Assembly: GCA_900550615.1 (NCBI GenBank)
Contig: URSX01000029.1
Location: 1 to 18,260 of the forward strand
Source of the DNA: an uncultured Eubacteriales bacterium
GTDB taxonomy: Bacteria; Bacillota; Clostridia; Oscillospirales; Oscillospiraceae
DNA length: 18,260 nt
Reading direction: 5' to 3'
Of the stretch, positions 7,548 through 13,219 are shown one piece after another; within the stretch, counting starts at the first letter, position 1, and each line of letters opens with the position of its first letter. The notes below the pieces were generated by a model, which saw nothing but the letters and a program-made list of their open reading frames with translations, was not told the DNA's origin and did no database searches. Made by a program: the position numbers and the translations under genes.

Positions 7548-7642
7548 GAGATGCGGTTTGCCACGGGCGCTTTGCGCCCTCGCAATGACAGGTTGTACGG
7601 GATGCGGTGCGGCGGGCCGATGTGGGCATCGGCCCCTACAAA
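7548..7642. repeat. Palindromic intergenic element, suspected dispersed repeat
   Basis: Two perfect palindromes sit in 75 bases: GGGCGC-TTT-GCGCCC (7565-7579) and GGGCCGATG-TGGG-CATCGGCCC (7614-7635). The surrounding text (TTTGCCAC...TCGCAATGACA and ...CCCCTACA) resembles short elements I recall as recurring between genes in Oscillospiraceae genomes. No coding frame explains it. Copy number cannot be tested in this window. Confidence 0.5.
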
Positions 7643-7645
7643 TTG

Positions 7646-7679
7646 AAAGTCGGCTGACCTACATAGGCCAGCCGACTTT
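7646..7679. terminator. Hairpin overlapping the 3' end of the 47-residue gene
   Basis: AAAGTCGGCTG and CAGCCGACTTT (7646-7656, 7669-7679) form an 11-bp perfect stem with A/T runs on both sides. For the minus-strand gene its upstream arm is coding sequence and the stop codon falls at the loop/stem edge. It probably terminates the small membrane-protein transcript. Confidence 0.65.
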
Positions 7680-7802
7680 TTCATTACCTTTCAGCACTTT
7701 CTTTGCCTCTTCCTTGCTCCCGACGATCTCCGTAAGCGCCGTGATAAGCACATCTCCTAAGACGAAATAGAAAACGGCAGCAATTACCAGTGCAACAACC
7801 AT
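7659..7802 (-). CDS. Small membrane protein, 47 residues
   Basis: An ATG at 7802 follows AGGAGAG (7807-7813) at close spacing and opens a 47-codon frame ending TAG at 7659. It begins MVVALVIAAVFYFVLGDVLI, a single predicted transmembrane helix covering residues 2-22, and continues TALTEIVGSKEEAKKVLKGN, an amphipathic cytosolic-type tail with several Lys/Glu residues, ending EKVGWPM. I do not recognise a family. It lies 16 bases after the stop of the 76-residue membrane protein on the same strand, so the two are probably co-transcribed. Both belong to an AT-richer insert with an XRE regulator. The good ribosome site, hydrophobic start and terminator position support it being a real gene. Confidence 0.65.
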   Translation of the reverse strand: MVVALVIAAVFYFVLGDVLITALTEIVGSKEEAKKVLKGNEKVGWPM

Positions 7803-7818
7803 ATAACTCTCCTACAAT

Positions 7819-8049
7819 TTATTTTTTATCGTCTTTTCCGTCATCTCGGAATAACCACATTCCCACGCCTCCACTAATCATCAGAAGAACACCACCCATA
7901 TTCATGCCATTTGGTGCATCTCCCTCGTATGTTATTGTTTGCCCTCTCCAGTCTTCATAGGAACGCGTCTCCGTTTTGCGTGGCAGAGCCATACCAATAA
8001 GGAACACTACAATTCCTAAAGTCAATACAATAGCAGAAATAAATCTCAT
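7819..8049 (-). CDS. Small two-helix membrane protein
   Basis: The start is placed at 8049 (MRFISAIVL) because GGAGGGAG lies just upstream. Longer in-frame starts would put the ribosome site inside the gene. The 76-residue product has a transmembrane helix at about residues 3-21, an exposed loop at about 23-49 rich in polar residues (RKTETRSYEDWRGQTITYEGDAPNG), a second helix at about 50-66 (GGVLLMISGGVGMWLF), and a charged tail RDDGKDDKK. No known family is recognised. It is divergent from the XRE gene across 104 bases that hold two matching palindromes, so the XRE protein probably controls it. The 47-residue gene follows in the same direction. Confidence 0.75.
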   Translation of the reverse strand: MRFISAIVLTLGIVVFLIGMALPRKTETRSYEDWRGQTITYEGDAPNGMNMGGVLLMISGGVGMWLFRDDGKDDKK

Positions 8050-8067
8050 AACTCCCTCCATCTTTGA

Positions 8068-8090
8068 TTTTGTCCTGTCATAGGACATAT
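8068..8090. promoter_or_regulatory. Operator-like palindrome 1 (XRE module)
   Basis: TGTCCT-GTCAT-AGGACA occupies 8071-8087 within a 23-bp imperfect dyad centred at 8079. It lies 18-41 bases before the start of the 76-residue membrane protein, in its leader or promoter. It shares the half-site TTTTGTCCT(A) with palindrome 2. Confidence 0.65.
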
Positions 8091-8116
8091 TTAGGTAAAT
8101 TGAAGTATACACTATG

Positions 8117-8139
8117 TTTTGTCCTATGTTAAGACAAAA
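8117..8139. promoter_or_regulatory. Operator-like palindrome 2 (XRE module)
   Basis: TTTTGTCCTA-TGT-TAAGACAAAA is a 23-bp dyad with 9 of 10 paired positions, centred at 8128, 49 bases from palindrome 1. It ends just before the XRE Shine-Dalgarno site, which suits autoregulation. Confidence 0.7.
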
Positions 8140-8153
8140 CGGAGGCGTATTTT

Positions 8154-8399
8154 ATGGCAAGAATCATTGATGGGGCCGCCATGAATATGGTGGGTGACAA
8201 AATCAAAATGTACCGCATAAAAAAGAAGCTCAGTCAGCAGGCTCTCTCCGACAGGCTGGAAACTATGGCGATCTATGTCTGCCGAGGCTCTGTATCCAGG
8301 ATTGAGGACCACCTGAGGACCGTAACGGACATTGAACTGTATGGTATCGCTAAGGTCTTGGGCGTGGGCATTGAAGAACTGTTTGAGGAGCAGGTATAA
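8154..8399 (+). CDS. XRE family transcriptional regulator (HTH_3)
   Basis: An 81-residue single-domain Cro/CI-type DNA-binding protein. The helix-turn-helix runs from about residue 15 (DKIKMYRIKKKLSQQALSDRL) through the recognition-helix region GSVSRIEDHLRTVTDIELYGIAKVLGVGIEELF, the usual end of the fold. There is a longer than usual insert (ETMAIYVCR) between helix 2 and the recognition helix. The start at 8154 has GGAGG with an eight-base spacer. There is no effector domain, so it probably responds through another protein or acts as a constitutive local repressor. Its divergent neighbour is a small membrane protein, with paired palindromes between them. Base composition is more AT-rich than the flanking fakA and pfkA, suggesting acquisition. 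Confidence 0.9.
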   Translation: MARIIDGAAMNMVGDKIKMYRIKKKLSQQALSDRLETMAIYVCRGSVSRIEDHLRTVTDIELYGIAKVLGVGIEELFEEQV

Positions 8400-8410
8400 T
8401 TCCGCAAAAC

Positions 8411-8439
8411 GAAAACCTCCGAGCGGGTCGGAGGTTTTC
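8411..8439. terminator. Bidirectional terminator between the XRE gene and pfkA
   Basis: GAAAACCTCCGA and TCGGAGGTTTTC (8411-8422, 8428-8439) form a 12-bp stem followed by ATTTTATAT. The facing pfkA gene ends at 8460. Confidence 0.88.
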
Positions 8440-8459
8440 ATTTTATATGCGGTACTTTT

Positions 8460-9437
8460 TTACACCCCGGTCATGGTTTCCATGACCGCCAGCTCCTCCG
8501 GGTCCAGTGTCTTCTTCATGGCCAGACCCTCGTCGATATCCAGGTCTACGATGCGACCGTCCCGGTAGCAAATGACCCGGCTGGTGCGGCCCTGCGCCAG
8601 CACCCGCACCGCCTCCACGCCCATACGGGTGGCCATGACCCGGTCATGGGCCGTGGGGCTGCCGCCCCGCTGGATATGGCCCAAAATGGTGACCCGGGGG
8701 TCAAGGCCCAGCTCCTTTTTGATCTGCTCACCCACGGCCATGCCGCTGGCGGCGCCCTCCGCCACCACAATCATGAAATTGGTCTTGCCACCCAGGCGGG
8801 CACGGCGGATCTTATCCACCACCTGCTTTTCAAAGTCATAGGGCACCTCGGGCACCAGCACCGCCGTAGCGCCCACGGCCATAGCCACATACAGGGCCAG
8901 ATACCCGGCATGGCGGCCCATGACCTCCACCACGGCGCAGCGCTCATGAGACTGCATGGTGTCCCGAAGGCGGTCGATACACTCTACGGCGGTGTTGGCC
9001 GCCGTATCAAAACCGATGGTATACTCGGTGCACACGATATCCTCATCGATGGTGCCGGGAATGCCCACCACGGCGATGCCGTGCTTGCTCAGCTCCTGGG
9101 CACCCCGGAAGGTTCCGTCGCCGCCGATGGCCACAATGCCGTCCAGTCCCAGAAGCTTGCAGGTATTCACCGCCTTCTGCTGCCCCGCCTCGGTGCGGAA
9201 CTCCTCGCTGCGGGCGGTATAGAGCATAGTGCCGCCGCGGTTGATGATGCGGCTGACACTGGAATTGTCCATCATCATAATATCGCCATTGATCAGGCCG
9301 CTCCAGCCCCGGCGGATACCCACGCACTCAATACCCCGGCCGATGGCCGAGCGCACCACGGCGCGGATGCAGGCATTCATGCCCGGCGCGTCGCCGCCGC
9401 TGGTGAGAACGCCGATCCTCTTCACTGCATTTTCCAT
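8460..9437 (-). CDS. pfkA: ATP-dependent 6-phosphofructokinase
   Basis: A 325-residue PfkA, close to the usual 319-325. It phosphorylates fructose 6-phosphate to the 1,6-bisphosphate, the committed step of glycolysis. Visible motifs are the ATP-site VLTSGGDAPGMN (10-21), GGDGTFRGA (105-113), the catalytic GIPGTIDED (125-133, with Asp131 and Asp133), the substrate site MGRHAGYL (173-180) and GHIQRGGSPTAHDR (253-266). Gly108 in GGDG and Gly128 in PGTID fit an ATP-dependent rather than PPi-dependent enzyme. An unusual Glu132 replaces the Asn normally found in TIDND. The start at 9437 has AAAGGAG. The promoter is TTCACA-17-TATAAT. It appears monocistronic. Confidence 0.97.
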   Translation of the reverse strand: MENAVKRIGVLTSGGDAPGMNACIRAVVRSAIGRGIECVGIRRGWSGLINGDIMMMDNSSVSRIINRGGTMLYTARSEEFRTEAGQQKAVNTCKLLGLDGIVAIGGDGTFRGAQELSKHGIAVVGIPGTIDEDIVCTEYTIGFDTAANTAVECIDRLRDTMQSHERCAVVEVMGRHAGYLALYVAMAVGATAVLVPEVPYDFEKQVVDKIRRARLGGKTNFMIVVAEGAASGMAVGEQIKKELGLDPRVTILGHIQRGGSPTAHDRVMATRMGVEAVRVLAQGRTSRVICYRDGRIVDLDIDEGLAMKKTLDPEELAVMETMTGV

Positions 9438-9468
9438 AGGAATAACTCCTTTCGGGGGATTTTTTTCG

Positions 9469-9497
9469 ATTATAGCACATTTACAGATGGTTGTGAA
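9469..9497 (-). promoter_or_regulatory. Sigma-A promoter for pfkA
   Basis: TTCACA (9492-9497) and TATAAT (9469-9474) on the minus strand with a 17-base spacer, about 30 bases before the pfkA start. Confidence 0.8.
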
Positions 9498-9511
9498 TCC
9501 CGTTTTTTAGG

Positions 9512-9540
9512 TTGCCCGGATCGCCGTGGCGTGCTATACT
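9512..9540 (+). promoter_or_regulatory. Sigma-A promoter for the 83-residue gene
   Basis: TTGCCC (9512-9517) and TATACT (9535-9540) with a 17-base spacer, back to back with the pfkA promoter and about 33 bases before the ATG. Confidence 0.75.
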
Positions 9541-9572
9541 GCATGTAGAAATCTGCGCAGAGGAGGAGAACG

Positions 9573-9824
9573 ATGCATCCGAATTTTGAGGTGTTGACGC
9601 CCCGCTGGTTCAAGCGGGCTTTTGTGTATACGGGCAGCATCGGGGAGTTTCGCTATCGGTTCGCCAACGACAAGGAGAACAACCTGATCCACGCCGCCGT
9701 GTACACCCATTTTTGCTACGAAATAGCCAAGGACGTACAGGAGCAGGACTTCCCCTGGGACGAGGAGGGCGTGGAGCAGCTGAAGGTCTGGCTGCAAGAA
9801 AAGCTGGAGGCATGCAAGGCATAA
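9573..9824 (+). CDS. Conserved-looking small protein of unknown function
   Basis: An 83-residue soluble protein I do not recognise. It has its own promoter, a strong GAGGAGGAGA ribosome site seven or so bases before ATG 9573, and a shared strong terminator, so it is very likely expressed. It is rich in aromatic residues (Trp, Phe, Tyr) with a mixed alpha/beta look: PRWFKRAFVYTGSIGEFRYRFAND as a likely beta hairpin at 10-33, NNLIHAAVYTHFCYEIAKDV as a helix at 36-55, and a C-terminal helix GVEQLKVWLQEKLEACKA. No signal peptide, metal site or catalytic motif is evident. It is divergent from pfkA, which gives little functional hint. Confidence 0.8.
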   Translation: MHPNFEVLTPRWFKRAFVYTGSIGEFRYRFANDKENNLIHAAVYTHFCYEIAKDVQEQDFPWDEEGVEQLKVWLQEKLEACKA

Positions 9825-9860
9825 TGCAGGCCCCACAGCGCCGCGACGAATGGGCGTTGC

Positions 9861-9909
9861 AATCAAAAAAGGGACACCCTCCGGCCGGAGGGTGTCCCTT
9901 TTTGATTCA
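9861..9909. terminator. Long palindromic bidirectional terminator
   Basis: GGGACACCCTCCGG is followed directly by CCGGAGGGTGTCCC, flanked by AATCAAAAAA and TTTTTGATT, making an almost perfect palindrome with T runs in both directions. It serves the 83-residue gene and the convergent surface-protein gene. Confidence 0.93.
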
Positions 9910-9944
9910 CTTTAGGCTGATTTGTCAGATCCGGGGTTCCGGGA

Positions 9945-12848
9945 TCAGAACAGCTCCTTCTTCCGGGCCACATACACGCCGCCGGTCAGGGCCGCCGCGG
10001 CCAGGCAGATATAGAGCACGACGCCGCTGTCACCCGTGGCAGGTGTGTCGGGGGTGGTGGGGGTAACGGGAGCAGGAGGCGCCACATAGCCCAGATTGGT
10101 CATCAGAGAGGCGATCTCCCCATCGGTAAGGCCGATGGCCTTCATATAGTCCTTGGCGCCCTGCTGCAGGTCAGCCGTGGTCAGATCCGCTACGCCGAAG
10201 GCGGCCTGGAGGGTCTTGATGATGTTGCTCTCGGCGATGGCGGTATACTTCTCAGAGCCGCGCTCCACGCCGTAGTAGTTGTAGTAGGTGGTCATATAGT
10301 CCTCTACCACCTCGCTGAAGGTCGCGCCCATAAGGCACTCCAGCAGGGCGTTGACGAAGCCGGCGCGGTCCTTGCCCTCGGTGCAGTGGACATAGTAGAC
10401 ACCCTTGTTCTCCGCGAAGAAGCGCAGGCCATCCGCCAGACCGGCCTGGAACTCGGGAGCGGAGAAATCCACACCCAGGTTCAGGTAGATGACCTTCTGA
10501 CCGGCATAATAGGTATCGGCAAAGCCCTCAAAGGCCTTGGCATCCGCCTCGCTGTTGGCCAGGTTCATGATGACGGTGACACCGGCCTTCTTCAGCGCGG
10601 CATCTGCATAGGTGCTGCGGCCCAACTGGGGATCAATAGGCGAGGAGCCGCGGTAGAGCAGGTTTTTGCCCATGCCGGTGGTGGCCACATTGCGGAAGTT
10701 GGCGAACTCCTCATCCGTCAGGTCGGGATAGTCCGCCCGGTCGTTGGTGCGCTGCAGCTCATGGAGGATATATTCCGCCCGGTAGCCGTCCTTCTCTGCC
10801 ATGGTGAAGGTGACCTCCACGGGATAGGTGACGCCCTCCCAGGCGGTCCAGTACCAGTTCTTGTCCGCGTCTGTGTGCTTCACGGCCAGCTCATAGGTCT
10901 CGGCAAAGTTGCCCATGTTGATGGCCATGCTCACATAGCCCGTGGGATTGCCGTCCTCGCCCTTTTCCACGATGATGGCGGGCTGGCCGGAATCCACATA
11001 GGAATAGGTGGGGACCACAGGCAAGGTCAGGGTCTTGCCCAGGAACTGCACGGTGACCAGGTCGCCCCAGTTAAAGCCCATGTCGCCCATGAACTTTTCG
11101 GCCTTGCAGTCGGTATACACGTTGCCGTACTTGGTCATCCAGATGTTGGCGTCCAGGCCGCCGATGGTGATCTTGCCGTCGGGCTCATCGGGTGGCAGGA
11201 GGATGGTCATGCGGCCATCGGGCTCGGCATACTCCTGGCCCACAACGCCGCCCAGGACGGTGGTGATATAGTCCATGACCACCTCGTCCAGGGTAAGGCC
11301 GGTGTCAAACTGGCTGGATGCCGCCGCAAAGGCATAGTAGGTGTCGCCGCCGGCGGCACAGAAGTTATTGGTGATGACGGAATAGGTGGCGTTTTCATCG
11401 AAGGGCTGACCGTTGACGCTCTCGATGGTGACGCGGTTGATGCTCTTGGGGCCGTAGTAGGTGGAGCCGGGATAGGTCGCGTCAGCCTGGTCGTAGTCCT
11501 TGGTAGCGTCCAGGGTCAGCTCCATGCCCGCCGTCTGGGGGAAGCCGCCCAGGGAAATGGGCGTGCAGAAAGTGGACGCCTCCAGCGCCTCCAGCAGCTC
11601 AGCGCCGGTGACATTCACCACCGTCAGCGTGTTGCCGAAGGGCAGAACGGTGGTCACGTCCGCCTTGGAAATATCCCCCGCGTGGATCCACGCGCGAATG
11701 CCGCCGCCGTTGGTGATGGCCACGGCGTTCTCCATGTTGACGGCAGGGGCCTTGGTCTCGATGGCCCACATCATGGCGTCGGTAATCAGGTCGCCCAGGT
11801 TGGTCTCCTGGGTGCGGTTGCCCGGCTCCTTGTCGCCGTTGAGCTCCACCTCAGACTTGGCGAATACCGCGCTGTACTCCTCGTCGATGGGGTCCATAAT
11901 GGCCTTGGCAGCGGCAGCCACGGCGGTGTCCTCATACTCATACTGGCCCAGATCCAGCATCTCCGTGTCCAGGGCCTGCTTGGTCTTGTTGTCGATCAGC
12001 AGCACGCCCACATAGGCCAGCTTCGTGCCCGTGGACTGAATGGGCAGCTGATAGTAGGGGTTGTCGATATAAGTGGGGTTTCCCTCCTCGTCCACGCCGG
12101 TCTGGAGCTTCTCATAGCCGGCCAGCATCACGGAGTGAGAGTGGCCGTCAATGACAAAGTCAATATCGGGCACGTTTTTCAGGAGGTCATAGGAGGTATT
12201 GGGCTCAGAGCTGCTGTCCACACCCAGGTGGGCCAGGCAGATCACCGCATCCGCGCCCCGGGCCTTCAGCGCATCCACCTGGGCCTGGGCGGCGGCGTAC
12301 ATCTCCTCCCGGGCCAGGAAGGTCAGGCCCTGGATCAGGGCGGGGTTGGCCTTGGTCTGTGCCTCGGGGGTCTCCAGACCGAAGAAGCCAATCTTCATGC
12401 CGCCCTTTTCGATGATGGTGTTTTCAGCAAAAATGGGCGCGCCGTCCTTGCTGACGTTGGCGCACAGCACCTGGAAGTTTGCTTTGGCCATGTTCAGCAT
12501 TAGCTGCTCGTAGCCGTAGTCAAACTCGTGGTTGCCGATGGTGGCCACATCATAGCCCGCGGCATTCATCATGGTCACGGCGTCGGCACCCTTGTTGACG
12601 CTGACGTAGATGGTGCCCTGGCTGTAGTCGCCGGCATCGGCCAGGATCACGTCAGCGCCCCGGGCCTTAAGCTCGCTCTTCAGGGCAGCCACCTTGGCGT
12701 ACTTGGCGATGTCGCCATGCACATCGTTGGTGTGCAGGATGACGGTTTTGCCCGCCAGATCCTGCTCCACCGGGTCTGCCCAGGCCGCGCTCACTGTCAG
12801 CGACAGCGCCATGACCACGGACAGAAGCAATGCTAAAACTTTCCGCAT
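9945..12848 (-). CDS. Surface 5'-nucleotidase / SAM-hydrolase-like / tyrosine phosphatase fusion, LPXTG-like anchor
   Basis: A 967-residue secreted protein; the start at 12848 is set by GGAGGAAAAGAACC. Domains in order: signal peptide 1-24 (cut after AWA); calcineurin-like metallophosphatase of the 5'-nucleotidase/UshA family at about 33-290 (HTNDVHGD 39-46, DAGD 71-74, GNHEFDYG 105-112, DGHSHS 234-239); 5'-nucleotidase C-terminal domain at about 330-540 (NGGGIR 380-385, PFGNTL 403-408); a domain at about 557-690 resembling the C-terminal barrel of SAM hydroxide adenosyltransferases (YGNVYTD, GDLVTV, VPTYSYVDSGQPA, MAINMGNFAE); a tyrosine-phosphatase-3-like domain at about 700-920 with HCTEGKDRAG (Cys822, Arg828); a Pro/Thr linker; and PATGD (936-940), a hydrophobic helix and an RKKE tail. 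It probably releases phosphate and nucleosides at the cell surface. The phosphatase loop has Ala829 where Thr/Ser is usual. Confidence 0.9.
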   Translation of the reverse strand: MRKVLALLLSVVMALSLTVSAAWADPVEQDLAGKTVILHTNDVHGDIAKYAKVAALKSELKARGADVILADAGDYSQGTIYVSVNKGADAVTMMNAAGYDVATIGNHEFDYGYEQLMLNMAKANFQVLCANVSKDGAPIFAENTIIEKGGMKIGFFGLETPEAQTKANPALIQGLTFLAREEMYAAAQAQVDALKARGADAVICLAHLGVDSSSEPNTSYDLLKNVPDIDFVIDGHSHSVMLAGYEKLQTGVDEEGNPTYIDNPYYQLPIQSTGTKLAYVGVLLIDNKTKQALDTEMLDLGQYEYEDTAVAAAAKAIMDPIDEEYSAVFAKSEVELNGDKEPGNRTQETNLGDLITDAMMWAIETKAPAVNMENAVAITNGGGIRAWIHAGDISKADVTTVLPFGNTLTVVNVTGAELLEALEASTFCTPISLGGFPQTAGMELTLDATKDYDQADATYPGSTYYGPKSINRVTIESVNGQPFDENATYSVITNNFCAAGGDTYYAFAAASSQFDTGLTLDEVVMDYITTVLGGVVGQEYAEPDGRMTILLPPDEPDGKITIGGLDANIWMTKYGNVYTDCKAEKFMGDMGFNWGDLVTVQFLGKTLTLPVVPTYSYVDSGQPAIIVEKGEDGNPTGYVSMAINMGNFAETYELAVKHTDADKNWYWTAWEGVTYPVEVTFTMAEKDGYRAEYILHELQRTNDRADYPDLTDEEFANFRNVATTGMGKNLLYRGSSPIDPQLGRSTYADAALKKAGVTVIMNLANSEADAKAFEGFADTYYAGQKVIYLNLGVDFSAPEFQAGLADGLRFFAENKGVYYVHCTEGKDRAGFVNALLECLMGATFSEVVEDYMTTYYNYYGVERGSEKYTAIAESNIIKTLQAAFGVADLTTADLQQGAKDYMKAIGLTDGEIASLMTNLGYVAPPAPVTPTTPDTPATGDSGVVLYICLAAAALTGGVYVARKKELF

Positions 12849-13122
12849 GGTTCTTTTCCTCCTTTTAAATTCAGAAATGCACCTGCATCTCTCTGTATCC
12901 TTTATCATACAGGATTTTCCCGCAAAAGGGAATCATTTTACGCATGGTGTCCAGCCAAAAAAATCCGCCCGCAATTGTGTATATTGCACAATTATATCAG
13001 GACATTATCCGCTATTATTCTGCATTTTTCATCCATTTCACCGTGATATCCACCAGTTTCCTTTTCATCACCTCCCCTGGCAGGCGGCTAAAAGCGAAGA
13101 AATCCGCCCGCCGGCATAGCCC
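12849..13122. other. Intergenic region between the surface protein and malQ
   Basis: No gene is supported here. On the minus strand it holds a leader of about 135 bases for the surface protein with two small hairpins (CTGTAT/ATACAG near 12898-12917 and TTCCC/GGGAA near 12916-12932), the inverted repeat at 12973-12993, and a 12-base direct repeat AAATCCGCCCGC (12961-12972 and 13100-13111). Confidence 0.5.
12973..12996 (-). promoter_or_regulatory. Extended -10 promoter with overlapping inverted repeat, upstream of the surface protein
   Basis: AATTGTG-TATATTG-CACAATT (12973-12993) is a perfect 7-bp inverted repeat with a 7-base spacer. On the minus strand it overlaps TGATATAAT, an extended -10 (TATAAT at 12991-12996), with no good -35. 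A repressor bound here would block initiation. The regulator is unknown. The dyad resembles a Rex site but is one base short. Confidence 0.45.
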
Positions 13123-13151
13123 TTGCAAACGGCGACCCTTTCCTGTATAAT
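13123..13151 (+). promoter_or_regulatory. Sigma-A promoter for malQ
   Basis: TTGCAA (13123-13128) and TATAAT (13146-13151) with a 17-base spacer, leaving an untranslated leader of about 60 bases. Confidence 0.85.
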
Positions 13152-13219
13152 CGGAGCATTCACAGGAGCCTTTCCGCGCCGCGCCGCCGGATAAGGCATC
13201 TCCCATACGAGGTGACACA

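Noticed and set aside
5776..7629. 617-codon minus-strand frame opposite fakA
   Set aside because: It mirrors a recognised gene in a high-GC region, has a low-complexity Gly/His/Leu-rich product and has no ribosome site.
10386..12503. 705-codon plus-strand frame opposite the surface protein
   Set aside because: Antisense shadow of a protein with clear domains; the product is repetitive and unlike any family.
13015..13068. 17-codon minus-strand frame (MKRKLVDITVKWMKNAE) with GGAGG just upstream
   Set aside because: The ribosome-site spacing is only about two bases, it lies before rather than after the likely promoter, and it shows no feature of an attenuator or known peptide.
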